This document shows, in pieces, positions 51,504 to 60,600 of a stretch of 64,000 nt of DNA. How positions within the stretch are numbered: the stretch's first letter is position 1; the number at the start of each line of letters is the position of its first letter. The stretch lies in contig VHIT02000012.1 of the NCBI GenBank assembly GCA_009768925.2, positions 124,001 to 188,000 of the forward strand. The letters run 5' to 3'. Origin of the DNA: Cryptosporidium bovis (Eukaryota > Apicomplexa > Conoidasida > Eucoccidiorida > Cryptosporidiidae). The position numbers and the translations under genes were made by a program. The notes beneath the pieces were generated by a model. That model made no database searches. It worked only from the letters and a program-made list of their open reading frames with translations, and was not told the origin of the DNA.

Positions 51504-53118
51504 TTTATAAGTATATTATATTTCCTATATTTACACTATATATTGCTTCTATTTATCGATTTATTTTAGTACAAGTTACTACTTATTGTATATTGTTTGC
51601 TCAGATTGATGGACAAATCAATCTTGCCTTTTAATTACTACCTTTTATTTATATATAATTTTCACTTCTCTATTTTCTTCTTTCAGTTTTTTCCTTTATA
51701 AGTACATAAATATTTATATTGTATTTCTTATTCAAATTGGCTTTCTTTTACAATTACCTATATTTTATTATATATATAATATTTGTTTATATTATTTTTG
51801 TTTCTACCTCAAACCAAAATAAACAAGATTTTTCATTTATGCTGTTTAATATTTTTGTACGTTTTATTATTATTCATATTGCGAGACAGGGCTTAAATAT
51901 ACCTAAAACTTATTACCCCTCAATATAAATGGGCGCCACAATCCCCGCTCGTATCATATTTATTTTCAGTTGGTTTTGCTCAAATTTCGCATTGTCTATT
52001 ATACATGGGAAAAATACTGCCACTAAATGAACGTGTTTATTTAGTGTTTCCGCATCCAATCATTACTACCGATGCCACTGTCGTACTTTTTTCTCCGGAC
52101 TCTCACAAAATTAGCATTCTTACACTGAAATTTCTAAATTCGAATTTGATGTGATTGCAGTAGTTGCTTCTCACCTAGTTTATTTCGCGAAAAAAACAAA
52201 CTATGAGCGATATTTACTTCCATGTTCCCAAGAAAGGCGGATATTTCGTAGTGTTTCTGACATTTTAACTTCGTTTCACAAGATGTCGGATTTACGGAGT
52301 TCTCGCACTTAAAATGCGTTATTCATTGGGATTTTTCTTTCACGATTTATTTACTTCTTCATGTTGACAGTGATTACTCGGCACGTGAGTATCAGCGAAA
52401 TGCAAAAAACACGAACATTTATGTAATATTTAGTCTCTGAGTTGCAACATAGAGGGTAAAAACACACCGGTGATTAACATTTAAATAGACTAATTTCACA
52501 TGCATAATCCACGCTAATTTCTCTCTAATACAGTTCACATGTGGAATAAAGAAGGTAAGCCGGAAACGGAATGCTTGATTACCATTCACTTTGACACTGA
52601 AATGGATCGCCAATCACCAGAAGAAATGGAGCAACTTGTCATTTCAAATAAAGACAATTGATTAATTACAACTAGATAAAGTGAGTATCGCGATTAGCAA
52701 AGCGATTAAACCTGAAAAAAAGTAGATCATGGATTGGAGTCAAAAACTATAATTGGTTGTCATAGTTCGGTATATTTTGATCTTTCATTGAATAACTAAT
52801 CCTTCATCTCCGAATAATTCATGGTTATATTACATGCGAAAGGGACTGGTTGCTAGTTACGTGTGGCGGCAAGAGAAAGGCTGAAAAAAATAAATGATAG
52901 GGTAAGTATAACTCAATTTAATGTATGAAATTGTTCACTGGAAGAAAAAACATATGGAGAAGGGATGCAGGTTAGATAAGGACTTGTGAAACAAAAGAAA
53001 TGATAAAAGTAGTGAGAGGAAAAAATAATCAAAATACAATAACAATATTTTTTTGAATTAATCATTACATGCCAGTAAACTTGATAGTCGGAATTTTTAT
53101 GTTGGACGAACAAAGAAA
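51504..53118. other. Divergent intergenic region DDX6 / Pelota
   Basis: 1.6 kb with GGCGCC at 51932-51937. Two short forward frames, 52003-52146 and about 52541-52662, read as plausible protein segments (MGKILPLNERVYLVF..., MWNKEGKPETECLIT...), but I could not join them convincingly. They are left uncalled. Confidence 0.45.
51932..51937. promoter_or_regulatory. GGCGCC E2F-like core
   Basis: ATGGGCGCCAC, 429 bases upstream of the DDX6-like gene. Confidence 0.4.
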
Positions 53119-54414
53119 ATGCTAATATTAAAGTCAAAAATATCAGGTAATGGGTTTGGATATGTGAAGTTAAGAATAGAGTCAGATGAGGACAATTGGG
53201 AATTATATAATTTAATATTGTCGGGAGATAGCATTAAATCAATAACGCAAAGAAAGACATATAAAGAACACACTTCAGGAAAGGTAACAGCGAAAATACA
53301 CAAAACTTTGATAACAATAATAGTTAAAAGCGTCGAGTACGAGGGGGTAGACAGTATAAGAATAAGTGGTTTCAATGCAGTCGATAATGAATATGTGAAA
53401 ATGGGCCAACACCATACAATAGAATTAAGAAAAGGATCAGAGTTTATATTATATAAGAGAAACTGGGATTGGTTAATGAGAAATCGCTTGAGTGAGTGTA
53501 CAAAAAAAAAAATAGGCACTGGTGAGGACATATTGATACTGTTGATAGGAAACGGGACATCAAATATGTTTATAGTATCTCCCCAGAGGACAAGTAAATT
53601 ATTTAGTATAACCCAAAATATACCAAGGACAAATGTAGGTAATGCACATAAAGAAAGCAAGAAAAAGTTTTTTGATAATATAACAAAAAATTTACTTTCA
53701 CATATAAATGTAGACGACGTAGATAATATAATATTAGGTGGACCTGGATTTTACAAGGAGGATTATTTAAAACACTTGACACAAGTATCTAGTGTTGATA
53801 ATAAAAGTATATCATATCTGATTAATAGAAAAAAACACATATTTATGTTGGCTAAAACAAGTAGTGTATATCAGTCATCAATAGATGAGATAATTTTAAA
53901 CCACGATTTTTATGAGAAATTAAAGGATACAAAGGCATATGTCCAAACAAAACTGCTAGAAAGATTTCAATATTATCTTTCAATGAATTCAAACAATGTC
54001 TGTTATGGCATTAAACACATTGAGATAGCACTTGAAAATAATGCAGTAGAGACACTGTTATTATCGGATAGACTACTCAGAACAGATAATTTTTCTTTGA
54101 GAAAAAAAATATCACAAATAACCGAAACAAATAACAATATGGGTGGAAAGATAAGTATCTTTTCGTCCACACATAATTCCGGAAAAGCACTTGACAATCT
54201 AACTGGAATAGCTGCTATTTTAAGATTTTCACTTGAATTCGAACTAAGTGACATTGATGATGGTACATGTAACTTTAATGAACAAGACATCGGGATTGAA
54301 TACTATACGAAAGTAGAAAACGACTTGGACAATTTCAATTCAAATGCCGAAGATTTTCGGATAGATGGTGATTTTTTAACAAGAGTATGCGAAGAAACAG
54401 AGAATCTGGACTAG
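53119..54414 (+). CDS. PELO: Pelota/DOM34 ribosome rescue factor
   Basis: A 431-residue Pelota (DOM34), the eRF1-like partner of HBS1 that splits stalled ribosomes in no-go and non-stop mRNA decay. The N-terminal Sm-like domain begins MLILKSKISGNGFGYVKL and contains the conserved ...NWELYNLILSGDSIKSITQRK (about 26-46). The central domain (about 145-275) has ILGGPGFYKEDYL. The C-terminal L7Ae-like domain (about 290-385) includes KAYVQTKLLERF and ...ALENNAVETLLLSDRLLR. No GGQ motif, as expected for Pelota. A 45-residue acidic C-terminal extension makes it longer than the human protein (385). Confidence 0.95.
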   Translation: MLILKSKISGNGFGYVKLRIESDEDNWELYNLILSGDSIKSITQRKTYKEHTSGKVTAKIHKTLITIIVKSVEYEGVDSIRISGFNAVDNEYVKMGQHHTIELRKGSEFILYKRNWDWLMRNRLSECTKKKIGTGEDILILLIGNGTSNMFIVSPQRTSKLFSITQNIPRTNVGNAHKESKKKFFDNITKNLLSHINVDDVDNIILGGPGFYKEDYLKHLTQVSSVDNKSISYLINRKKHIFMLAKTSSVYQSSIDEIILNHDFYEKLKDTKAYVQTKLLERFQYYLSMNSNNVCYGIKHIEIALENNAVETLLLSDRLLRTDNFSLRKKISQITETNNNMGGKISIFSSTHNSGKALDNLTGIAAILRFSLEFELSDIDDGTCNFNEQDIGIEYYTKVENDLDNFNSNAEDFRIDGDFLTRVCEETENLD

Positions 54415-54974
54415 AATAGTTACTTTGTTTAATATACAAAAATAAGGAATTTCGAGTTCCCCGGAACGCGAGCATACACAAACGCCAGTGAAAGGGCGCG
54501 CACCTAACATGTATTTCCTTTGACTTTTAGCTGAATTAGTGGCATGCATACCTACATGCATATATAAATGTGATAATATAGTTTTATGTGAACTTTTCCA
54601 GTGATTCTGTTTGCCTTTCCGTCCCTCTTTGTACTTGATTTTCCCATGAGTTCCGCTCGTTCAGCCGGCCGTGAGTCCAGGCAACACAGTCCTGTAATTC
54701 AATTGGCGACGAAGAGTGGCGATATTTTACTTTGGGGAAAGTGGAAGCGACACTATGCAAAAAAGAAAGTGGGGTAAGAGGCAAGAACGCCTGATCCTTC
54801 TTTAGATAAGATAAGAATTAGAATTTTAATAGATTATATTATGTCTTTTCGTTCCTATACTCTTGATATTTCGAAAAATTAAGTATTCGCAAGAATAGTG
54901 GTAACTTCCCCTTCGTTTTTGTGGAAAGAGGGCAAACGTGAAACAAAACAGTCTATTGTTTTTACCTTTATTAT
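54415..54974. other. Convergent intergenic region Pelota / uS4
   Basis: 560 bases, GC-richer than average. It contains GGGCGCGCAC (about 54496), an imperfect GGCATGCATACCTACATGCATA palindrome split across 54541-54562, and CAGCCGGCCGTGAG (about 54663). Confidence 0.5.
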
Positions 54975-56394
54975 TCACTCATCTTCTTCAGCCTCACCAC
55001 CCTGATTTTTGAGTGTCCTTCTTCTTACACGACCCGGGCGTCCACCACCAAATGGAGAAGTTAAAGCAAAGTCAATGTGCTTCTCAGAATCTAATCTGAC
55101 CATAAATGAAGGTACATCAACTATTTGGCGCCCAACACGGATATGGTTTTGTTTAATTAGTACACGTGCGTGGTGTATACTCTTGGCCAATCCGAGTTTA
55201 AATACACGCGTTTGAAGTCTTCTTTCAAGAAACTTGCTTATTGTCAAACCAAGAACATAATCCAATTTTCTTTCCTCTTCAGTAAGAAGACCAAGTCTCT
55301 CCATACGTCTTAGAAGGGCCTCACCTAGTAAAAACAAACAAGTTAATTCATGTTCTCGGTCTTTTTTAGTAAAAACGAGACGGTGCTCCGTCTATTTGAT
55401 GTATATACGTTTAGGTGCCATAAGTGGAGCTATGCATGCACAAATATGCCATTACCGGCATTATTTCGGTATATACACTCCATGTGAATGTGTGCATGCA
55501 TACAAACGGGACAATATATTTTACGACAATGTTTTCTCTTCCGAATTGTGTATATCTCCGCATTTTTTTCCATAGCCATCTACTGTTAGTGGGGGGAACG
55601 GGTAGACTAAAAACGGGAAGAAACGCAAGGAGACGTTAGCATCCGTAAGATGACGCCTACGCAGATTCTTATTTAAAGCTACCAACTTCGTCCCAAAATC
55701 GATTTAGCATATGTATAATATTTGAAGAAGGCACCACAAAGGGGTGTCTAACTTAAAATAACAAGTGATCAAGAATGACCAATAAGCGTCATCTCCCTTT
55801 GTTATTGACCGTATGCATTCAAGAAAAGAACATCTGTTTCCCACAAAACGACCTCACTCCTCCATTTCTCATGCGTAAATCCCAATCCCATTAAATGGCA
55901 TATACAGCAAATATACACACGCATTCTCGTTTACGTTCTCCCCTTGAATTCACAAGAGTAATTAGTATAATTGAACTTACCTTGAAATATACGAGTTGGA
56001 TCCTTCTCATCCAAAGTTAAGAGGTGACGAGCAGCAGCTCTTATTTTGGCCAAGGTGTATTGAACACGCCAAACTTCACGCTTGTTCTTAAGACCGTATT
56101 CACCGATAAGTTTCATCTCAGCATCCAAGCGTTCCTAAATGTTGAAAAAGAAAGTCAGATGAACCCAAATATAAACGAATATCATTACATATTCATTAAG
56201 ATAATTCTGTTTTAATATATCAGAGAAAACAATTGCTTTGAGTTGAAGCATTTTTAATGGAAAAGCACCATCAAAAGCATCCACTCAGAATTTAAATTGC
56301 ATTCTCATCTCCATTTAAATGAAGAACTTACCTTCTCAAATGGTCTCTTTGGCTGACGAGAGGTTTTTGAATGATTTGTGTACGATTTCGCCAT
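54975..56394 (-). CDS. RPS9: 40S ribosomal protein S9 / uS4 (three exons)
   Basis: Exons on the minus strand are 56332-56394, 55981-56134 and 54975-55324, joined to 188 residues (human 194). Donors GTAAGT after PFEK and after IFQ-G, and acceptors ATTTAG and ACTAG, join in frame: ...RPFEK-ERLDAEM and [15 protein letters not shown]. The product is the primary 16S/18S-binding protein of the 40S body. The S4 RNA-binding domain covers about 108-170 ([20 protein letters not shown]). Terminal [11 protein letters not shown] is acidic, as in other eukaryotes. Introns are 197 and 656 bases. GGCGCC lies 269 bases upstream. Confidence 0.95.
55325..55980 (-). other. 656-base second intron of RPS9
   Basis: Long for this intron-poor lineage. 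It holds two TGCATGCA sites (55433-55440 and 55493-55500) with ACCGGCA between, and a GC-richer block at about 55575-55680. Ribosomal protein introns often host snoRNAs, but I found no clean C/D or H/ACA signature. Confidence 0.6.
55433..55500. promoter_or_regulatory. Paired TGCATGCA sites inside the RPS9 intron
   Basis: Two exact AP2-type palindromes 60 bases apart within the intron; possible intronic regulatory element. Confidence 0.4.
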
Positions 56395-58131
56395 TTTTTT
56401 GATGTATCAAATATTTCTACTGTTTACCAACAATATAACAACCGTAAATATTAATTTTACTTCGTTTCTTTAATCCCAACGAATACTAGAAACAAGTGTC
56501 TTTATCCAGAAAAAAATACGTCAATATTTACTTTTTACTTTTATTCAAACTATAATTAAATATGTATATATTCTCTTATTCTCTTTTAAATTTAATTATT
56601 TACTTAAGTTAAAACTAATTACCACTACTACATATACACAAATATATAGTATACCTTGACTTGGCGCCTTCCAGGCCAATATATTTGATTGGGCAAATAA
56701 TAAAAGTATAAAAGCTAGTGTTAACTTTATTCCTAAAACGAGTAATTATATTATTATTATATTTTAAATGACATTAAATAAAAACGATGTCTACTTTAAT
56801 ATTAATTTGCCTGAGACAGACTAATTTGAATTTGTTTATATGTATTGAAGTAATACAGCCCCTAGTTATTCTGTATATGGCAATAATATTTGTCTCAGAA
56901 TATGCCGCCCAAGGCGGTGCAGGCGCTAATATGTTATGTGTGTACATTTTGAATAATTCTGATTGATTATTAATGGCAAATATGCAGATATTAGCGAGAA
57001 CAATAATTTAAGATGATGCGGTATAGTCTGGGATTTCAAGAGCTTTTTCGGTTGTTTTTTTCCTGACGATTTAACTCTATGTGAGCGAGGAGTGAAAAAT
57101 ACGCATTATTAGTCTGCTCTTGGACCATTGAATTTAAATAAAGAACTCTTTGTTACTAATGCATGCTTTTTATTTAATTCTGTGTTAATTTGTATTTTTG
57201 ACAATTTCAAAGAAACAAGGATAAGATATCTACAAAAATGAGTATATTATTAAAAATGCATATAAATAAATAGATATGAAACAACTTTCAACCATTATTT
57301 AATGTGACATTGTGATTAATAGCTCACAGTACATAGATGCATGTATGAATTTGCTGTACAGTAATAAAGGAAAAAAGATGTGTCTAGGGTAGTTGCGTTT
57401 CTTTTTTTGATTTGTATGTTTATTTGAATGTTTAATTAAAGGTTCAAATTTATTTAACTTTTAATAGTAATAAATAACACAATTTTTTGATATACTTGAA
57501 TATCGAACTGAAATGTTTAAACGTAGATTCGAATTAAAATCAAAAAAGAAAGAAGGCGGTACCTAATTGGATATAATTACGAATACACAAATATTAATGC
57601 ACTTAGATACAGCAAAAAGAGCATAGTTTGAACCTGGACTCAGGGAGCATACCCGAGAATCTAAAAACGAAGACAGAACTGGTCAAAGACTGAAAATACG
57701 AGCCAAAGGTCGACCAAGTGGAGAGGGAGAGAGTGCATGTTCACATGCAGAATGGAAAGAATCATATTAATTTACTAATTAAACTAACTACTGGTTATTC
57801 CAAGTATGGAACACTCAAACATAAAATAATTGTTGGCATATTATTGAGCAACAAGTAATGATAACGATAAAAAGAAATTAATAATTATATATATATCTTT
57901 TTTTAATTCCTGACATTTCTAATTAAATGAATTTTTAAGATTTATGCAATAATATATAACAGTAGAGGATTCAAAAATAAGTCCAGTTTACATGATCATC
58001 CCTTCTATACCAATAAATCATCCATATAGTGGTATCAGTTTCGATGTCAAATAGTATAGAGAAAAATAACTCCAGTGAAAACAGTAGACAACATCCCTCT
58101 ATTTACACACAAATAAAATATTGGCTCAAGA
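56395..58131. other. Intergenic region DP / RPS9
   Basis: 1.74 kb upstream of RPS9. It contains GGCGCC (56663-56668), a GC patch CGCCCAAGGCGG (about 56907), and a purine-rich, GC-richer block at 57600-57750 of unknown nature. Confidence 0.5.
56663..56668. promoter_or_regulatory. GGCGCC E2F-like core upstream of RPS9
   Basis: CTTGGCGCCTTCCAGG, 269 bases upstream of the RPS9 start codon. Confidence 0.45.
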
Positions 58132-59016
58132 TTAATTCTTCAAGTCATCGGAAATTCCATTAGGCATATTGTTACTGTTATTACCGTGGTTTAAATGAGG
58201 ATGTTGAACGGGCACTAAAAGTTGATTAAGTCCAATATAATCAGCAACGTTAATTATATCCTTATCATTGCAAGTGGCAATCCTTTGTCTAACTGTTTCC
58301 TGGAGGGCATTAACTTGGGCCTCAAATGCAGTCAAATAAGCAATCTTAGCAGTCTCTACTTCCGCTCTTGCTTGCTCTTCAGATCTGAGCTCGTCTGGAC
58401 CACTTGAAAGTCTTCCAGTGTGATCCATTCTAGATCTTTCAACAAGTTGATCAATTAGAGGTCTGTCTGGGTCTAATCCTGCCCAAATAAGGTTTTTACC
58501 AACTCCAACACTCCTTCTAACAACTCCTATAGCTAAAAGTACATTCAATACATCATATACTCTTCTTCTTATATTTTTAGCTTCAGGATTCTTTGAACGT
58601 CCTGGACCGTCGCCAAGTTCCATATTTATAAGGTGTTCCGTCATCTCATGGTAAGAAGCCACTTTAATTGCACTAACCTTCTCGCAAACTCGATGACTAA
58701 ATACTCCCAATTTACATCTATTTCGCATTTGATTAGGCGTACCTCCATAACCACCAACGCCGCCAGCTCCACCAACGGGACCACCCGTGTTACCCGTTCC
58801 GCTACTAGTGCCTGCCAAATGGTGTGGAGGCAACAATGATAAATGCGGCAATGAGGTGTGATCACCTGGTACTAATTGATCACTTCCCGGATTATTCCCT
58901 CCTTGCGCTATTTTATACTGCCCTGGATGGTGTTGCTCTAAACCTGGAACTGGTACTGCGTGTTGAGGATAGCCTCCGGGAACGAATCCTCCACCTCCTA
59001 AACTCTGGGCGTTCAT
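58132..59016 (-). CDS. DP-type E2F dimerisation partner transcription factor
   Basis: A 294-residue DP protein. Residues 1-97 are Gly/Pro/His-rich and disordered. The winged-helix DNA-binding domain spans about 98-180: LGVFSHRVCEKVSAIKVASY, then KNIRRRVYDVLNVLLAIGVV with the DNA-reading RRRVYD at about 149-154. DP rather than E2F is shown by KNIRRRVYDVLNVL in place of E2F's RRIYDVTNVL. A heptad helix (about 205-255, AEVETAKIAYLTAFEAQVNAL) forms the dimerisation coiled coil. DP pairs with E2F to bind TTTSGCGC-type sites and drive S-phase and growth genes. Its own upstream region holds GGCGCCGGCGCG, suggesting autoregulation (inference). Confidence 0.9.
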   Translation of the reverse strand: MNAQSLGGGGFVPGGYPQHAVPVPGLEQHHPGQYKIAQGGNNPGSDQLVPGDHTSLPHLSLLPPHHLAGTSSGTGNTGGPVGGAGGVGGYGGTPNQMRNRCKLGVFSHRVCEKVSAIKVASYHEMTEHLINMELGDGPGRSKNPEAKNIRRRVYDVLNVLLAIGVVRRSVGVGKNLIWAGLDPDRPLIDQLVERSRMDHTGRLSSGPDELRSEEQARAEVETAKIAYLTAFEAQVNALQETVRQRIATCNDKDIINVADYIGLNQLLVPVQHPHLNHGNNSNNMPNGISDDLKN

Positions 59017-60600
59017 TATTCACAGACTGTAATAGAGAAATTCTAATTATTACTATTATCGAATCTCTATTTCAATCCACAGTTTATTCCCAAAAATGAA
59101 GAATACTTGATTGTATTTATTTAATTCTGTTATCCTTACTTTCCTCACCTAGTGTTTATTATTTCAGTCCTAACTGATTGGCAGTTCCCGCCTCTTTGTG
59201 TATCCTTTATAACCTTTTATTTTACTAATAAAACGTCGGTACTAATACTTGTTATTCGTTAATTTAAATATTTTCAATATAATAAACACGCTATTCAATG
59301 AGCCGGGAACTTTACGTTATACCAAGATACGAGGCGCCGGCGCGTTGATCATGGCATTACTGTTATATTTTAATATTCAGGTGTAGGGGTATGTAAAAAG
59401 GAATGGTTATAACATGAATATAAGTTCACGTTGTACCATTAAATTTTAAATTCGTGTGTTTATTAGTGGGAGGAAACTGAGGAGAATCAGTATTTTTGTA
59501 CCTTGAATAACAACTATGAAGAATAATAAATAAGAACAGCCGTGTTAATGAAAAATTTTGCTGTTATTTTTTCACTAATTAACTGTCCATTTTGAATTAT
59601 ATTTAGTTTTCTATCGATAATTGGACGTAAAATCGCATTGTTAGCTATTTATTAGATGTCTTTTGTGGTTCTAATAAGTAGGTATTAACATTGTGAAAGG
59701 TTTAGTTATTTTCCCTAAAAAAATTTAGTATTAATAGTTTTAACTTTTTCGCGAGTAGTTTACTTGCTATTTTGCATTACTTTAATTTCGCAAAAGCCAT
59801 AGCGACTAGATGATAATGCCTATGCATACTGTTATTTATTGTTTTCATGTGTATCTTAAAGTATCGCCTTGCGTTTTTAACCTAATAACATTAAAGGAGC
59901 CGAATTAATATTCTGGCTGGGGGTATATCGATGAGAAATAAGAGCACAATTTGAGGTGAACACAACTGGAAGTTTCCCAATAATACACATGCGAATCCAT
60001 GTAAATTTAGTGGCCCGTTACGTGGCATATCTGCATGTGCATGCAGATGTTATATTTATGATAGAAATTATGGGGATAACTGGAAGAGGTGTTTTTATTA
60101 TTGTGGTTTCGGAAATACAGTTATTAAGACAAACAAAAAATTTACATATGAATAAAATATACAGGATGAATTAGGCAAGGGCAGAAAAAGAAAAAAACTG
60201 GTAAATAATTGACCACGTAATTCGCCTCTAGAGCTTTAAAAATATTTCCCTCAAAGTTCTGTTTTAATAAAATATGAAATATTTTACTGAAATGATTAAC
60301 AAGCAGATTAGCCTTCTATTCCTGACTGGAAAAAAATGGTTCCCGCCACAAAAAGTAAAGTGATGGGTCCAAAATGGAAATATAGTAAAAGGTGAAAATA
60401 AATTAGGACGAATGAAGGCGACAGAAAATATAAATAAGGATTGTTATTGTTATAATAATTAGAATTATTTTGTTTTCTGTGAGATAACTACAAAAAAAGT
60501 CATACATTAATAAGTTTATATGGTAAAGTGCAGTGTTAGAGAAAACAAAGTTTACTATTAGCAATTAAAAATAACTTTTTTCTTTTTCAAAAGGAAAAAA
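59017..60600. other. Divergent intergenic region DP / TBL1-like
   Basis: 1.58 kb with GGCGCCGGCGCG at 59333-59344 and an imperfect palindrome ATCTGCATGTGCATGCAGAT at 60029-60048, which includes an exact TGCATGCA. No gene seen. Confidence 0.55.
59333..59344. promoter_or_regulatory. Tandem E2F-like site GGCGCCGGCGCG upstream of DP
   Basis: Two overlapping GGCGC cores, 317 bases upstream of the DP start codon; the strongest such site in the window by GC content apart from 2274-2296. Confidence 0.55.

Noticed and set aside
57620-57660. Possible tRNA-like sequence (GTTTGAACC near 57627)
   Set aside because: Resembles a T-arm box by chance; no acceptor stem, anticodon arm or A box could be placed around it.
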